Shown here: in pieces, positions 6,153-6,635 of the stretch
How positions within the stretch are numbered: position 1 is the first letter of the stretch
How the letters are laid out: the number at the start of each line of letters is the position of its first letter
NCBI GenBank assembly: GCA_007118555.1
Contig: SKRJ01000445.1
Location: 1 to 6,635 of the forward strand
From: Anaerolineae bacterium
GTDB taxonomy: Bacteria > Chloroflexota > Anaerolineae > UBA1429
Length of the DNA stretch: 6,635 nt
Direction of reading: 5' to 3'
Notes under the pieces: model-generated
What the model saw: only the letters and a program-made list of their open reading frames with translations
What the model was told of the DNA's origin: nothing
Database searches by the model: none
Position numbers and translations under genes: made by a program

Positions 6153-6356
6153 CTAGCGCATCCTTTTGCCTATTCCGTCACGATTCACGTGGGTCGACAC
6201 GCGATCCAACGCCACCGTGGGGCACATGCGGGACGGCAAATAGCCCAGATCGACCTTCTGTTCGCTTGTGACGGTCTCCTTCCGGCGGAAAAGCGCCTTG
6301 ACGAACCCGGCCACCCTGACTCTAGTACTGTGACGCAATGTCTGTTTGTCATTCAT
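6153..6356 (-). CDS. Small basic hypothetical protein, 67 aa
   Basis: I do not recognise this protein. It starts MNDKQTLRHSTRVRVAG and ends DGIGKRMR: basic overall, with no membrane segment and one Cys, in a PSRMCP stretch. It looks like a real gene mainly because of its start region. AGGGAGGT (6370-6363) places GGAGG 7 bases before ATG 6356, and an extended -10 promoter lies correctly upstream. Third codon positions are moderately GC-rich but less so than in the larger genes, and the sequence around it is more A+T-rich, so recent acquisition or loss of a longer ancestor cannot be excluded. It stops at TAG 6155-6153, about 75 bases before the next promoter. Alternatives are a translated leader or a truncated remnant. 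Confidence 0.6.
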   Translation of the reverse strand: MNDKQTLRHSTRVRVAGFVKALFRRKETVTSEQKVDLGYLPSRMCPTVALDRVSTHVNRDGIGKRMR

Positions 6357-6362
6357 GATTGT

Positions 6363-6370
6363 ACCTCCCT
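6363..6370 (-). promoter_or_regulatory. Ribosome binding site of the 67-aa gene
   Basis: AGGGAGGT on the minus strand, with the GGAGG core 7 bases before ATG 6356. It is among the best Shine-Dalgarno matches in the window and the strongest single argument that the 67-aa frame is translated. Confidence 0.75.
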
Positions 6371-6376
6371 ATAAAC

Positions 6377-6405
6377 ATCGTAGCATACTTTAGTAATCTA
6401 GTCAA
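6377..6405 (-). promoter_or_regulatory. Extended -10 promoter of the 67-aa gene
   Basis: TTGACT (6405-6400, 5 of 6) is followed by 17 bases and TACGAT (6382-6377, 4 of 6), with TG one base upstream of the -10 (TGCTACGAT), the extended -10 signature. The start would be near 6370, so the RBS lies very close to the 5' end of the RNA. Confidence 0.7.
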
Positions 6406-6409
6406 GTAT
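6385..6409. promoter_or_regulatory. Operator-like imperfect dyad over the promoter
   Basis: ATACTT (6385-6390) and AAGTAT (6404-6409) are exact complements around a centre at 6397, with further matching positions inside (9 of 12 pairs). The 25-bp dyad covers the -35 box and most of the spacer of the promoter of the 67-aa gene. That is where a dimeric repressor would block polymerase. No regulator gene is visible in the window. Confidence 0.4.
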
Positions 6410-6430
6410 AGGATAAGGCCACGACAGCCT

Positions 6431-6635
6431 GCGCCGGAAGGTTACCCCATTCTGGGGTTTGACAGATCGCATTATTCGAGCAGACTAAGAGTGTATGGAC
6501 GGTCTTTTTCGCCTCGAGCCGTCCTCGAGTTAGCGTCTGCGTGGGCGATGGTTCGCATCTATGATCTATTCTTGCCCCGCCACACGACTGGAGTGGGTGT
6601 ATTCCTTGCGGCGGGAACGGACCTGCAACCTGGAC
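6431..6635. other. Right-edge region without an assignable gene
   Basis: There is no complete gene. A 6-bp hairpin (ACCCCA 6444-6449, TGGGGT 6453-6458) is directly followed by TTGACA (6459-6464) on the plus strand, but the only -10-like sequence at usable spacing (CAGACT 6481-6486) is poor. Several frames run open into the right edge. On the plus strand these start from ATG 6548 (MVRIYDLFLPRHTTG) and from ATG 6560 (MIYSCPATRLEWVYSLRRE). A minus-strand frame is open from the edge to a TGA at 6402-6404. None has a convincing RBS or a recognisable domain. CTCGAG occurs twice near 6514-6529. Confidence 0.35.

Noticed and set aside
6459..6486. Plus-strand promoter from the perfect TTGACA at 6459
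   Set aside because: The only -10-like hexamer at 16-18 bases (CAGACT) matches 3 of 6, and no confident gene follows.
6495..6533. 12-codon leader peptide (MDGLFRLEPSSS) upstream of a possible edge gene
   Set aside because: It has no RBS and no run of regulatory codons, and the downstream gene is itself unproven.

Overview
This is a compact, GC-rich bacterial stretch. Its promoters are of the sigma-70/SigA type with A+T-rich hexamers, its Shine-Dalgarno sequences are strong, and two genes appear to use TTG starts. The GC-rich coding style, a bS22-like ribosomal mini-protein and a fused sulfur-relay oxidoreductase would fit Chloroflexota or a similar high-GC lineage. That placement is a guess from gene content; no marker in the window fixes the taxon.

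Layout: bases 1-1622 (+) hold the 3' part of a CoA-disulfide reductase-type flavoprotein fused to rhodanese, TusA and DsrE-like domains. It looks like a single-chain persulfide relay. It converges, 17 bases apart, on a minus-strand gene cluster. Read in the direction of transcription (right to left), that cluster is: a 67-aa unrecognised protein (6356-6153) with its own promoter, a dyad-symmetric operator candidate and a strong RBS; a 164-aa unrecognised protein (6021-5527) behind a promoter with both consensus hexamers; a 30-aa, extremely basic protein of the bS22/AURKAIP1-COX24 type (5352-5260), easily missed because of its size; a class I SAM-dependent methyltransferase (4989-4180); and a very large TPR-containing lytic transglycosylase lipoprotein (4294-1640) whose start overlaps the methyltransferase gene. 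Bases beyond about 6430 contain only short, edge-truncated open frames that cannot be resolved here.

How the parts relate: the methyltransferase and transglycosylase form one transcription unit from a TTGGCG-N17-TATAAT promoter. The three small genes upstream each have their own promoter signal, so they look like separate units lying head to tail. The stretch 5066-5272, between the bS22-like gene and the methyltransferase promoter, is structurally dense. It holds four tandem 18-bp repeats that begin inside the bS22-like gene and each restore an in-frame stop codon, followed by three inverted repeats. No transfer RNA, rRNA, CRISPR array, insertion sequence or complete novel defence-type system was seen. 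The most unusual items are the stop-codon-carrying tandem array on the bS22-like gene, the four-domain sulfur protein, and the 67-aa gene with its operator-like dyad.
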